Below, piece by piece: positions 43,917 to 54,857 of a stretch of DNA of 64,000 nt. Below the pieces are notes generated by a model. That model was not told the origin of the DNA and made no database searches. It saw only the letters and a list, made by a program, of their open reading frames with translations. The first letter of the stretch is position 1. The number at the start of each line of letters is the position of its first letter. The DNA is from Bicyclus anynana (taxonomy: Eukaryota > Arthropoda > Insecta > Lepidoptera > Nymphalidae). Where the stretch lies: the NCBI RefSeq assembly GCF_947172395.1, contig NC_069094.1, forward strand, positions 2,254,501 to 2,318,500, in the 5' to 3' direction. The position numbers and the translations under genes were made by a program.

Positions 43917-44308
43917 GGCCTGGAGGCGCAGCGGTGTGCCCGATGGATTTACAAGACGGAGGTCCTGGGTTCGACCCCCGGCTGGGCCGTTGTATTGTAA
44001 GTTAGCCCTTGACTACAATTTCACCTGATGGTAAGTGATGATGCAATCTAAGATGGAAGCGGGCTAACTTGTTAGGAGGAGGATGAAAATCCACACTTCC
44101 TTCGGTTTCTACACGGCATCGTACCGGAACGCTAAATTGCTTGGCGGTACGTCTTTGCCGGTAGGGTGGTAACTAGCACTGGCCGGAGTCACCCACCAGC
44201 CAGACCTGGATCAATTAAGAAAACTTCAATCGGCCTCGCCGGGGATCGAACCCAGGACCTCTGTCTTGTAAATCCACCGCGCATTACACTGCGCCATGGA
44301 TGCCGTCA
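43917..44308. mobile_element. SINE-B tail-to-tail composite: plus-strand head joined to full minus-strand copy
   Basis: 43917-43989 is a plus-strand tRNA-like head (GGCGCAGCGGTGTGCCCGAT, GGGTTCGACCCCCGGCTGGG). From about 43997 a full minus-strand copy follows, starting at its 3' end (TAAGTTAGCCCTTGACTACA) and ending at its head (CACTGCGCCATGGATGCCGT). The two outer edges are therefore inverted. The rest of the plus-strand copy is absent downstream, so this is not simple nesting. Confidence 0.88.
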
Positions 44309-45049
44309 AAAAATGTCGTATTATTTATGGAACACTCTGTATATAGAAATTAAGGAACTTCTTTGTTTTTACAGAAGTTGTTCAAGAGTATAGAGCATAA
44401 TAACAGGCTACGGTAGGTACAGGCCCCACCAAACGCATGTTCATGTCGCGCCCACACATCCGTATAAGTAGTACATAAAGCCGTTAATGGGCACCGCAAT
44501 AAATCATAGCCTTTCGCGATATCACATTAATTACTAAATGATTATTAGTGGCTATTTGATTTTAACGTTGATAGATGGTATTTCGTTGTTAAATATATAT
44601 TAATACCAATAATTAGCAATTAAAGTTGAGTTATATCAATATGGCGCCTTTAAAGCAACTATGGCATGACAATTGAGCAAACGTCAAAACGACTACTGCA
44701 TTGAAAACGTCATCAATCCGCCATTATTACCTATAGTAGTGTTGCATTTCTTTGGAGAGAATGAATATTATTTGGAAAGAATTAAAGTGAATTAATAGAT
44801 TTGTTTAATCAAAAATAGTTTAAAAAATATTTTCTATTATTTCCGCCAGGGTACAATGACTGATCCTGGGCTTCATACAATTTTGGACTATCTCCTTTTA
44901 AAATATTGAAGCGTAGGAAATAAGTAGTCTGAGAAGGATATGACGTCACTCGACTATCTCGTGTTGGTTCGCGCTGTCGCTAGGTGGTGCTAGTTGTTTC
45001 CATGAATAGTGGGATTAGATCGTGGGGACTTCCAAGCGCTGGAGTGGCT
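44309..45049. other. No gene recognised
   Basis: 44340-44830 is AT-rich. 44850-45049 may belong to the same element as REP-G copy 3, but no second copy of this part exists here. Confidence 0.35.
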
Positions 45050-45290
45050 TGTGATATGAGGTACTCGCCGTACGGTCCGTGGCAGCGTTGTAGTGACGGT
45101 CGAACATCAGTCGTGGAGTAAACCTTTGTGTTAGGCAGGGAGAATGTGTTGTAAACTCTGTTTTATTTTAATTACAGTATTTTATTTGTTAATTAAGTTA
45201 TCTTGACAATTGTTGTGAATTTTATCCATTGTTTAACATTGGTGTTTAGTTTTATTTATAAATCCACTTCTGAGTTTCCTTAAAGAAGGA
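45050..45290 (+). repeat. REP-G copy 3
   Basis: CGCCGTACGGTCCGTGGCAG, TTTGTTAATTAAGTTATCTT, GACAATTGTTGTGAATTTTA, ATCCACTTCTGAGTTTCCTT; see copy 1 at 5190. Confidence 0.55.
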
Positions 45291-45831
45291 TGATTAAGAT
45301 TTAAGGCTAATTACGATGTGGATAAATTAAAAAAAAACGATAGCCTTGAACCCAGTCACAATTTTGGTTTTCGTAGTAAAGTTTTTTGGAGGGAAAAAAA
45401 TTCATGAAACCTAGTCGTTTTGTATCATCTATTACTGATTATTATTTTATTTGTATCATATCGATAGTAAGTTTCTCTGGTAGTAATATTTAGTAGTATA
45501 ATCAGCAAAACAAGTAAATTCATAGAATACATATGCTGGTCTTGAAGATCCTTAGGAATTCTTATTCATTAGGAAGTGGAAAATGAAAGAGCGGATTCTA
45601 CGTCTTCTCGTTACAAGCTACAAATCTTCCTACAATTGAGTTTGAACATAATTGGCTGTGAATTTTAAGAGGGCCCTTTGTTCTCTATACAATAAACGCA
45701 AGTGATTGTTCTTACATTTAATAGGATTATAATGTATTTGGTATCACAAAGACCCAAAAAGCAAATCGCGGAATAGAAAAGATGGGTTTATTTCATAAAT
45801 ATTGAATATTATTACTATACCAAAACGCTAA
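45291..45831. other. No feature recognised
   Basis: AT-rich; nothing supported. Confidence 0.35.
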
Positions 45832-46108
45832 AGCCGTGATTGCCCAGTGGATATGACTACTGCCTCCGATTCCGGAGGGTGTAGGTTCCAACTTTTCAGT
45901 TATGTGCATTATATGAAATTAAATATCACGTGTCTCAAACGGTGAAGGTAAAATATCGTGAGGAAACCTGCATACCTGAGAATTTTCGTAATTTTTTACG
46001 TTTGTGAAGTCTGCCAATCCGCATTGGGTAGCGTGGTAGACTATTGGAGGCCTAACCCCTCTTATTCTGAGAGGAGACTCGTGCTCAGCAGCAAGCCTAA
46101 TATGGGTT
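45832..46108 (+). mobile_element. SINE-A copy 9, B box deleted
   Basis: AGCCGTGATTGCCCAGTGGA head, then GGAGGGTGTAGGTTCC joins directly to AACTTTTCAGTTATG, removing the second half of the B box and the following 25 bp. Body and GGGTTGATGG end retained. Confidence 0.85.
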
Positions 46109-46290
46109 GATGGCTAAATCAACTGGCGGTACGTCTTTGACAGCAGTGTCTAGCCATGACCAATGCGTTTCATCTAATTTTATTTCATGCATAAGAATTT
46201 AGAAGTTTTAAATCCTATACTGAACTGAGTTGGGAACCGAATCCAGAAGAACTCGGTTCCCAAGTCTTATCAATGTGCTTTATAGAGCAG
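46109..46290 (-). mobile_element. Old SINE-B relic
   Basis: GCTAAATCAACTGGCGGTAC, GTCTTTGACAGCAGTGTCTA, GCCATGACCAATG, and GGGAACCGAATCCAGA as a decayed minus-strand B box. It abuts the 3' end of SINE-A copy 9. Confidence 0.5.
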
Positions 46291-47428
46291 AAGCTGTAAT
46301 AAAGCACACAAAAGAATTAACGATTGCACCAAAGTGATCGTTAAGTAAAAAAAACATTGTTTATACAGAATTCTGAAGGAACTCCAAGTCCAAGCCTTTG
46401 CCATACGTACCTATGAAAAATGAAATCGCTTAGTACGAGTATTATAATTTAGGAACAACAAGATAGGTTAAATAATGAGGCGTGAAATTGTAACAAACAA
46501 ACGAATTTACATTTATATTATTAGTCAGGATAGGTAATTTCTGATCAAAGATTATATCAAGGTACTTTAGTAAAAGTCGAAGCTTCAGGAATGTCTCAGT
46601 AAATCAAATCTAGCGAACAATAGCTATAAAGTGAGTCAATCTATCGCCCGCTGTCTACGACACTACAACACCTAAACGCTCTTAATAAGCAATCAGCAAA
46701 ACAATTTCTTGACGATTGCTATCTATATTAGCTTTCGAGGTATAAATAAAGGGGGACGTAAGTTTGTTGCAGACTACCGCAGGAGAATATACCGTGGGTA
46801 TCGAAAGTTGCCTCTAAAAACTATTGCGAAGTCCTTTACTTGAATAATTTTTAGTGTTACAATTCTGAAATGTGAAACATAGCTAAACAGCACATATAAA
46901 TAAAGTTGAGTTGTTTTTAAAGTGCATATAATTATTTACACGATACGAAAACAAAAAGACTTTTTTAAATATTGGCTGGCTGTCTGTCTAACTGTCTGAA
47001 CTTCTATTGGTTATTGAGCAACGTATAAGCTACTTTTTATCCAGAAAAAAATCCATGATTGTAGTGGAATTTGAGAAAAACCAAATTTAATGCAATGCAA
47101 ATAAACTAAATAAAAGTTATAAAGGTCACTCCGTTAACTGCGGACTCAACAGTAGTGCGCAATGAACTTTTGTCTACATCAGGGAACGGGCTATGTAGTC
47201 TGAAGGCTGACGGTATGTGCTTCATAAAAAAGATATTTTACTATTCTTTCCCGATCAATGGAACTTCGAGTCGAATCTGGTAGCATGAACTGAATTCTTT
47301 CAGCCTGTACGTGCAGTAGGTTGTAAGATGCTTGAAGCTTTGAGAATATCTGTGTTTGATGAAATGAGGAGACCCGCAACAGGATGCTGGCGACTCAAGA
47401 CGAGTTGTTTGAAGTTTGAAGTCCATGT
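46291..47428. other. No gene supported; TATA-like site
   Basis: TATAAATA at 46741-46748 is followed by a GGGGGACG stretch. No initiator or reading frame downstream is convincing. Small frames at 47191-47426 show no domain. Confidence 0.4.
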
Positions 47429-47482
47429 AAGAGGCTTATGTCCAGCAGTGGACGTCCATCAGCTGATAATGATGATGATGAA
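47429..47482 (+). mobile_element. LINE-C 3' terminus
   Basis: AAGAGGCTTATGTCCAGCAG, TGGACGTCCATCAGCTGATA and ATGATGATGATGAA. It abuts a second LINE-C fragment. Confidence 0.85.
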
Positions 47483-47483
47483 C

Positions 47484-47886
47484 ATCGGGATCCCAAAATC
47501 CTAGAATGGCCACCGTGGCGCAGTGGTATGCGCGGTGGATTTACAAAACGGAGGTCCTGGGTTCGATTCCCGGCTGGGAAAATTGAGATTTTCTTAATTG
47601 GTCCAGGTCAGGCTGGTGGGAGGCTTCGGCCGTGGCTAGTTACCACTCTACCGGCAAACACGTACGGCTAAGCGATTTAGCGTTCCGGTACGATGCAGTG
47701 TAGAAACCGAAAGGGGTGTGAATTTTCATCCTCCTCCTAACAAATTTGCCCGCTTTCATCTTAGACTGCATCATCACTTACCATCAGGTGAGATTGTAGA
47801 AGGGTAACTTGTAAAGAATAAAAAATAACCCTTCTCAGGGAATAGCAGTGGTTGTCGATCCCCACTAGGTGGACCGATGACATAAA
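47484..47886 (+). mobile_element. LINE-C fragment interrupted by SINE-B
   Basis: 47484-47507 (ATCGGGATCCCAAAATCCTA, GAATGG) and 47829-47886 (CCCTTCTCAGGGAATAGCAG, TGGTTGTCGATCCCCACTAG, GTGGACCGATGACAT) are consecutive LINE-C sequence, compare 49533-49613. SINE-B copy 9 lies between. Confidence 0.75.
47508..47828 (+). mobile_element. SINE-B copy 9, full length, nested in LINE-C
   Basis: GGCCACCGTGGCGCAGTGGT (A box), GGTTCGATTCC (B box, perfect match to the consensus GGTTCGANTCC), full body with a small deletion (GTAGAAGGGTAACTTG), TTGTAAAGAATAAAAAATAA. Confidence 0.92.
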
Positions 47887-48317
47887 ACATATCATATACA
47901 GGGATCTTATTTGATACATTATAACTCCATTAATGATGATGCATATAAATAACATAATTTTAAACTTCCAACAACTAATTATTTTCCCACCGGCCCTAAT
48001 TAACAAGCCAAATGAAACACAAATATGTGAACATAATTATCTAGTAGTTATATTAGTATTAGATAAAGTTATAAATGATCATTAATAGATTAGACTGCCC
48101 TATTAGCTATCCCGGTGGTGTGATTCCGCTAAACAATCGGTGACATATTACCACAAATTAGTAAACAGTCGCCTATGGCCTGATATCGTAAGACAAATAT
48201 ATTGACGTGGGAAATTACTGGCTACACGATTGTGGACCGCTAGTAACTAGTGTATTAGAATTTTTACCTAACACCAATTATAATTATAATGTGTCAAATT
48301 AACAACTTTTACAGCCT
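47887..48317. other. No feature recognised
   Basis: AT-rich; nothing supported. Confidence 0.35.
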
Positions 48318-48563
48318 AGTAAGAGATGTGATAGCCTAGTGGATATAACCTCTGTCTTCGATTCAGAGAGCGTAAGTTCGAATCCGGTCCGGGGCATGCA
48401 CCTCCAACTTTGCAGTGCATTTTAAGAAATTAAATGTCACGTGTCTCAAACGGTGAAGGAAAAACAACATGAGATGAAGTCTTCCAAATACAATATGGGC
48501 CAGCGTGGTAGACTAAAGCCTAACCCCTTCTTAGAGGAGACTCGTGCTCAACTGTATGAATAT
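48318..48563 (+). mobile_element. SINE-A copy 10, internally deleted
   Basis: GTGATAGCCTAGTGGATATA (A box one change), GTTCGAATCCGGTCCGGGGC, CACGTGTCTCAAACGGTGAA, then a deletion to GATGAAGTCTTCC, and GGAGACTCGTGCTCAAC. Confidence 0.85.
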
Positions 48564-48736
48564 GGCTCCTTAATAATGGAACTACGACACTAGACCTTAA
48601 GGCTCACTTAACGTTATGTTACACTGGACATTTTTGGATTCTAGTCATTATGATACACTAGATATTATAAAGACTAGACTTAACAGTCACTAAACATGTT
48701 AGCACATTCGACATTTTAGGATAATGGACGTAAGCA

Positions 48737-48912
48737 TCGTCATCTTTATTATCAGCCAATCGACGTCCACTGCTGGAGGCCTCTTGCATGGACTTTCAAG
48801 CACAACGGTGTCGAGCCGCCAGCATCCAGCGGGTCCCTGCAACTCGCTTGATGTCCTCAGTCATAATGGGGGTTGACCAACAATGCGCTTTCCGGTACGG
48901 GTCGTAGTCAGC
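48737..48912 (-). mobile_element. LINE-C 3' portion, minus strand
   Basis: TTATCAGCCAATCGACGTCC, ACTGCTGGAGGCCTCTTGCA, CGGTGTCGAGCCGCCAGCAT, CGCTTGATGTCCTCAGTC; same region as 21537-21720. Confidence 0.85.
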
Positions 48913-49311
48913 CTGAATGTATTAGGCGCCCTATTGCAGCAGGCAGTGACTATTGTATACATGGATTCGAGGAAATATATGTTTTCCAGTGTTTAAATAT
49001 ATCATAATTAAGTGATCATATGAATATTACTTATTAGTATGTTACATCTATTCATCTTAGTAATTAGTAGAAGCATAATACAAACTACGATTGTGTTCAA
49101 TGAATAGGCCTCATGTTATCATTAATTGTTATTGATTTAAGCCTTGACAAGCAGACCTCTGTCAATTTCTAAAAACTGAAAATATATAGTATCAACCCAT
49201 GCACTAGAGTTTAGAACAGAGTGGGTTTGAGACTGAGATAACAAAGTTTTATATCCAAATAAAATTGAGTGTAATTTTTTAAATACATATTAAATTTGTG
49301 ATAAGAGAACC
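48913..49311. other. No feature recognised
   Basis: AT-rich; nothing supported. Confidence 0.35.
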
Positions 49312-49725
49312 TTAAGGCTTACCTACGGTTCTGCGACTTGGTCACTAACTATGGTCCGTATAAGAAGGCTCAGAGCTCAGCTCGCGATGGAGCGAGCTAT
49401 GCTTGGAGTTTCTCTGCGTGATACAATCAGAAATGAGAATATCTATAGAAGAGCCTAAGTCACCGACATAGCTCAGCAAGTTGCGAAGTTTAAGGCAATG
49501 GACTGAGCATATAGTTCGAAGAGCCGATGGATGTTGGGGTCCCAAGGAATGGCGACCCTGCACCGGAAAGCGCAGTGTTGGTCGACCCCACACTAGATGG
49601 ATCGAGGACATCATGCGAGTTAAAAGGTGCTGCTGGATGCTGGTGGCCTGAGAGCGTGATGTTTAGATGTCTATACAAGAGGCCTATGTCTAGCAGTGGG
49701 CGTCCATTGGCTGATATTGATGAAG
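49312..49725 (+). mobile_element. LINE-C 3' portion, longest plus-strand copy
   Basis: The reading ...RIRRLRAQLAMERAMLGVSL, RDTIRNENIYRR, a stop, VTDIAQQVAKFKAMD then frameshifts follows the order of 21537-21935. It ends AGAGGCCTATGTCTAGCAGT, GGGCGTCCATTGGCTGATAT, TGATGAAG. Dead copy with in-frame stops. Confidence 0.85.
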
Positions 49726-50389
49726 CACTTTATGTTTATGATAAAAAATAGCTAAATACCTATTAGGCTAGTTCAATTTTAACTCAAGCATGTAATATCA
49801 TCAGATATAATATTTTTTTTAATAGTTTAGGGTTCAAGTACAAAAACGGAACCCATATAAGTTTGGGTCGTTTTATTCATGTGACCTTTAATGCAGCATC
49901 CTACAATAGCACTATTCGTTATAACGGTTTTGTCCACTTGATTCGTCTCCAATTAATGTTCAATGAACTGTAAACATAAAAAGCAATTAATCGTGAGGAA
50001 TTGGGTTTCATGGGCAGAGTTGAACACAAAAGCAAGCGAGGAATGAGGGTTAAATTCATTGTAGCACAAAATTTTCCTACCTAACCATCTCGTTAATTTA
50101 ATTACGAGCGACCATAATATAGATGAGTTAACTAAATTAATAGTTTTGTTTTAGTTATTAAGTTTGCGGTTACGCCGTATATAGTAGCTGGAAATTAAGA
50201 GGCTTTGTGTTATTTTAACTACTCGCACGGTTTTGGTTTCAATTATAAGGTTCAATGATTATTAACTTCGCAGTTTCACCCGTCTGTACTATATTTCAGT
50301 GGGGATATTGGAATTATATTTTTTAACAATATTGTTTTGGTTCTAATGATTTATATACATGACTCTATCATTATATTTATGTAAATACT
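49726..50389. other. No gene recognised; two repeat scraps
   Basis: 49826-49852 (AGGGTTCAAGTACAAAAACG, GAACCCA) resembles the REP-H start. 50264-50330 (ACTTCGCAGTTTCACCCGTC, then ATTTCAGTGGGGATATTGG) is a HEL-D relic. Confidence 0.45.
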
Positions 50390-50582
50390 AGAAGACACCC
50401 GCAACTTTGTTCGTGTGGAATTTAGTTTTTCACAAATACCGCGGTAACCATGAAATCCAGAGTAAAATCTATTTTCATTCCAAATTTCAGCCAGATCGCT
50501 TGAGTTGCGGCAGTATAAAGGAACAACAAACATACTTACACACTTACCCACACACAAACTTCCGCCCTTATAATATTAGTGT
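50390..50582 (-). mobile_element. HEL-E copy 4
   Basis: CTAGAAGACACCCGCAACTT, CACAAATACCGCGGTAACCA, AAATCTATTTTCATTCCAAA, CTTATAATATTAGTG. Confidence 0.8.
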
Positions 50583-51148
50583 TTTTGAAATATAATTTAA
50601 AAACAGTGTCAAATTCCATCCAAATCCATCGGACCGTGGTTGTGTAGTAAACATAAAATTTTCGTTGAGTTTTATACTATTTGCCGTTGCCGTCATGCGA
50701 TTTGCCGTCACGGCATTAAAGTCGATTTGACTGCCAAGGTTTCATATAAAAAATTGTAGCGTTTCAGATTATCCCATTAAACTGTTCAGCTATTCAGGAT
50801 CAATAAATATATTAATTTCTAAGCTTATTAAATTTAACAGCAATGCTCGAAACATATATGCATAGGAAAGCAATTACCAGCTTGCGGGCGCAATCCGCGC
50901 TTTGTTGTTAGCTATATTAATCACGCCGCACAAACTGATCCAGTGCATTGTTAATGTGAATGGCTGATTGATTAATTTACCTTGCGCATTGACGGACTTA
51001 AAGTTGCTTGCTTAATGGAATTTATTAACTACTACTGTTTAGCTTTGACCATAGACTAGGTTTCGCAATGATCATAACCAAACGATGGCGTGACTTATAA
51101 ATCACCTAGTGTCATTAGAAACTAACCAGCAGGCTAATTTAGTAACGA
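50583..51148. other. No repeat recognised in most of the stretch
   Basis: 50870-51010 is balanced in composition and unmatched in the window. A repeated TTTGCCGT(C/T) motif lies at 50680-50725. Confidence 0.35.
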
Positions 51149-51245
51149 ACTAATATTATAAAGGCGAAAGTATGTATGTGTGTAAGTATGTTTGTTCCAC
51201 CTTTACGCAGCGGTTGCTAAAGCGAAATTATTTTCGACAGGAAAC
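51149..51245 (+). mobile_element. HEL-E 5' fragment
   Basis: ACTAATATTATAAAGGCGAA, AGTATGTATGTGTGTAAGTA, TGTTTGTTCC, ACGCAGCGG: the start of a plus-strand HEL-E, then lost. Confidence 0.7.
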
Positions 51246-52142
51246 TATGAAAAATCATGTCTCCAGTTACCCTTAGTCTCTAGCAACCATTTGCTATAGA
51301 CCATTCTCTATAGAAAATTCTTTAACTGTGTTTCGACAAAAAAAGGACATTTATTTTAACTTATCATTCATTAAACATACGAATGATGACATGGCTGATA
51401 TATTGGTTATAGGTATATTATAACTACTACTATGTTCCTGAAAACATTAGAAATAATACCAATGAATTGTTGATCGATAAATCAAAATGATGGTTGTTAA
51501 CAGGCTCCCTATTTTCCCGAACGCCCGGTCCGGCGAGTACAATGCCATTAATAATTATACAATGAAAGTACAGGCGGCGGTCGTTTCACATCAGTACGAG
51601 ACCGATACGAGCTTTGGTAAAAGCATAAAAATAAAGAAAAATAATATAAAGAATACCTTTTTTGTGCAAGCTCTTTGTCAGAGATGGGACATTGTAATTT
51701 TTGTGTCTTTTTTATTGGACTCTCTTTTCGTTCAACACAGTGTTCATTAATTATTTTCTATAATGTGCATTAACCGACAATGACGTACTGCCAAATCATT
51801 AAACGTCGATGCCGCAAACCGTCAAAGATATTAATTAAAATTAAGCAACAGTCAAAAAAACAGCAGGTTATTAACAACTTTTAATGATTATACAAACTGG
51901 GAATACAAACGTTAGTTATACAAACTGGGAGGAGGGTAATTTACCAGATGTTTCTTTACTGTTGCTTAATGAATAGTCATACAACTTAACAGCCACAATT
52001 CCTTAAAAATTGCGTGGTATAATGTCTCTTATAACCTGATAACCCAGTTCGCTACCAGAACAAACAACAACAAAAATAAAAAAGTTGAGCGTCTTCTAAA
52101 GATGAAGCTAGGCTTTATGGGTAGAATAATTATATTTCTTCC
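51246..52142. other. No gene supported
   Basis: An 87-codon frame (51487-51750) starts with ATG; nothing recognisable. TATACAAACTGGGA occurs twice (51890 and 51918). A SINE-B-like scrap at 51776-51830. Confidence 0.4.
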
Positions 52143-52200
52143 AAGTAAGCCCGCTTCCGTTTTAGACTACATCATCCCTCAACATCAAGTTAAATAGTAC
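52143..52200 (+). mobile_element. SINE-B 3' scrap
   Basis: AAGTAAGCCCGCTTCCGTTT, TAGACTACATCATCCCTCAA, CATCAAGTTAAATAG. Confidence 0.6.
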
Positions 52201-53360
52201 CCTGATGTCTGGACCAGTCAAGGAGATCAGTGTAACATTTCATCGCCTTTTCAAACCCAATTAGTTTTACATATTAAATATATAATACCAATTACCGTGA
52301 ATATAACTCAAAATCATGTTCATAAAAACTTTCAATCCCTTTATCAAATTCGAATCAATCGTCTCTAGACCATTTTTAAAACATATAACTTTTAAAAACT
52401 GCAACAATGTATTAACTACAAATAAAAGTCGTACGATTTAGACGACAAATCGGAGTCGTATCGTGAATAGTAACGGTCTGATGCCGTCGTTCACGTCCGC
52501 GTTAAACTTTTATGGACCTCACACGTCAATCACTGCCAGGTTTGAACAGAGGTCTTGCTCATACTTTATTTACAACGCAATCTATTCATTCGCATTACAG
52601 GCTGACCTTTATGAGGTACATTTAAATGTTAAAGTTCGTTTTAACCCCGACACGAAAGATTGTTTGTCTGTATTTGTATCAACGTAGATACAAAATGTAA
52701 GTAGACGCTATTCTAAGTTATTGTAAGAATTTTATTATTAGAAAAAAGATTCTTAGCTAGAGACGATGAAGATCAGGAGCGCTATTTTATAACATTTTTT
52801 TTTAAAACATTGAGTCACGAATTGATCTCTATACTCGTATCTGTCTATCTATAGTGTTTGTCAACTGGCTTATAGTTCAATATTCAATAAAATCCCAAAT
52901 TCAGAGCAAATTCAACCTTAAGGATTGACTTTAAGGTTGAATTTGCAAATACGACTACTTGAATTGAGTGCCAAGAACTTGTGACTGGGACACATTGAGT
53001 GGGGACGTTTTTGGTCTTCTATTATAAAATGAAGAAAGTATGGCCATCACAAGCTGTCGTTCAGGGTTCATATAAGCTCGTATTCGCAAGACTGACAAGA
53101 TAATCTTAAACATAATCATATAACTCATAACGCATACATAGAAGCATAATCGACGATACGTAGACGCAATCAGATCTACGCCGCGGTGTGTGGCTTACGA
53201 ATATTAAATCAAGTCAGTGAAACTGATTCATGCAATGCTAATTCGAAACGGACGATTTATGGACTTGAGTGTTCTTGGTCTGACTTTTGTGTTATAATAC
53301 TAATAATAATATAATAATACGCTTTTTTAATGCTCTTCATGAGCTCCATGTCAATAAAAA
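52201..53360. other. No gene supported; one perfect hairpin
   Basis: A perfect 16-bp inverted repeat (52906-52921 and 52931-52946, GCAAATTCAACCTTAA) with a 9-bp loop. 52460-52690 has an open 74-codon frame without a recognised domain. Confidence 0.4.
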
Positions 53361-53565
53361 AGCGTACTGTGGCTGCGCTTCGGTGACCTCTTTGGGGAAA
53401 CAGAAGGGTTTGTCTTTGCGATACAAGATCAGGTGGTAAAGACGCGGAACTACCGAATGTACATTCTGAAGGATGGCACTCACGACATCTGTCGAGCCTG
53501 TCGCCATCCCGGTGAGTCACTCAGACATCTTCATAGCGCACCTTTCTCACACAGCTACATACGAG
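53361..53565 (+). pseudogene. LINE ORF2 C-terminal remnant with degraded zinc knuckle
   Basis: The frame starting at 53361 reads SVLWLRFGDLFGETEGFVFA, IQDQVVKTRNYRMYILKDGT, HDICRACRHPGESLRHLHSA then a stop near 53565. QDQVVxTRNYxxxILKD...CxxC...RH is a known lepidopteran LINE C-terminus. C-X2-C and H of the zinc knuckle remain; the last cysteine position (expected near the HSA segment) is lost. No N-terminal domains. Confidence 0.75.
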
Positions 53566-53922
53566 TAGATACCTAGCTTAGTATTTGTGGAGACGGTCAC
53601 GTTTTATCACGTGACTATCACGTTCCAGGCATGATGTCCAGACGTATGCTCTCTCTCAATCGATTTACAATTTAAGGACGATGCCTGGAACTGGTGCCAG
53701 TGACTAAATAGTTAGGGAGTAAAATGTTAGCTTGATTTGGATCTATAATGCTGCTGTCATGGCGTAAATAAAACTTTGTTGAATTATTCATGTGTATGAT
53801 TATTATTAAACAGAAAATATATTTTGTGCAATCCATCTGATAGTTCCAGATCTAAACTAACAAAAAACAAACCGTTCCGCTTTTGAATATAAGTTTAAAT
53901 ATAGAATACTGCACGACAAGGT

Positions 53923-53925
<3 letters not shown>
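53566..53925. other. No feature recognised
   Basis: Mixed sequence; nothing supported. Confidence 0.35.

Positions 53926-53955
<30 letters not shown>
53926..53955. repeat. ATC trinucleotide microsatellite
   Basis: About ten ATC units; it could be the reversed tail of a lost SINE-A or LINE-C copy. Confidence 0.85.
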
Positions 53956-53956
53956 A

Positions 53957-54285
53957 TACTTTCACATTATAGTCACTATGATTAATTATTCTCAAAGTTT
54001 ATTCAGAGCTTTTATTCAAAACCATGTTTTGAATATATTTATATTGTGTAATAAGAATATCATTATATAGGCATATAAAATACTAAGCTGAGCCAGTTAT
54101 TTTTAATTATCCAGTTTACATCTTACTTTCACATTATAGTCACTATGATTAATTATTCTCAAAGTTTATTCAGAGCTTTTATTCAAAACCATGTTTTGAA
54201 TATATTTATATTGTGTAATAAGAATATCATTATATAGGCATATAAAATACTAAGCTGAGCCAGTTATTTTTAATTATCCAGTTTA
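53957..54285 (+). repeat. Perfect tandem duplication, 162-bp units, period 167
   Basis: 53957-54118 and 54124-54285 appear identical base for base, separated by CATCT (54119-54123). No coding content. Recent duplication or assembly artefact. Confidence 0.95.
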
Positions 54286-54690
54286 ATATTTCCCTTTTTG
54301 AACCGCTCATTTTAATCTACCCACATTTTGATGAAAATTCTAGTTATAATAGCTTATGATAGTGTTATCAAAGTTATGAAATTCGACACCTCCCCGGGGA
54401 AGCGGATAAAATTGTAATGCCTCTCGGTCGAATTCGTTCCAACTTGTAATAGGGCAATGCTGATAGTTTCGATGAAGTTTAGATGGATATAGTTTACGGG
54501 GTAGGCTTAGGTTCTATGCCCTTTTTATCGCTTAAATGGCAATCGAGCATGTGGGTCATCTGAGTAAAGTTAGGCATCGTCACCCAATTTATCACTTCCA
54601 AAAAAACAAACATGTTTTAGGTACAGTTGAGTGCATTTTTTATAACAACCTAAGAACCCTTGGTCTGACAATTGGCAAGTGTGTCACACA
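54286..54690. other. No feature recognised
   Basis: Nothing supported; a 76-codon frame at 54536 runs into HEL-E sequence. Confidence 0.35.
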
Positions 54691-54850
54691 TCATACTAGT
54701 GGACGCCCGTGGCTTCACCCGCCCTTTAACCTCCTTAAACCTCCCTTTCGCAAAATCCGTCCTTAGCGGATGTTTACTAACTATAAACTACCTCCCTTCC
54801 AGATTTACACCTTACCCGTCAAGCGGTTTTGAGATTTTGTGACCATTCGT
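54691..54850 (-). mobile_element. HEL-E-like copy 5, diverged
   Basis: ACTAGTGGACGCCCGTGGCT, TCACCCGCCCTTTAACC, ACCCGTCAAGCGGTTTTGAG. The CTAG end and hairpin region are visible; the far end is missing. Confidence 0.6.
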
Positions 54851-54857
54851 TTTTAAA

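Noticed and set aside
51487..51750. 87-codon ATG frame
   Set aside because: No recognised domain, no neighbouring exon signals; length is compatible with chance.
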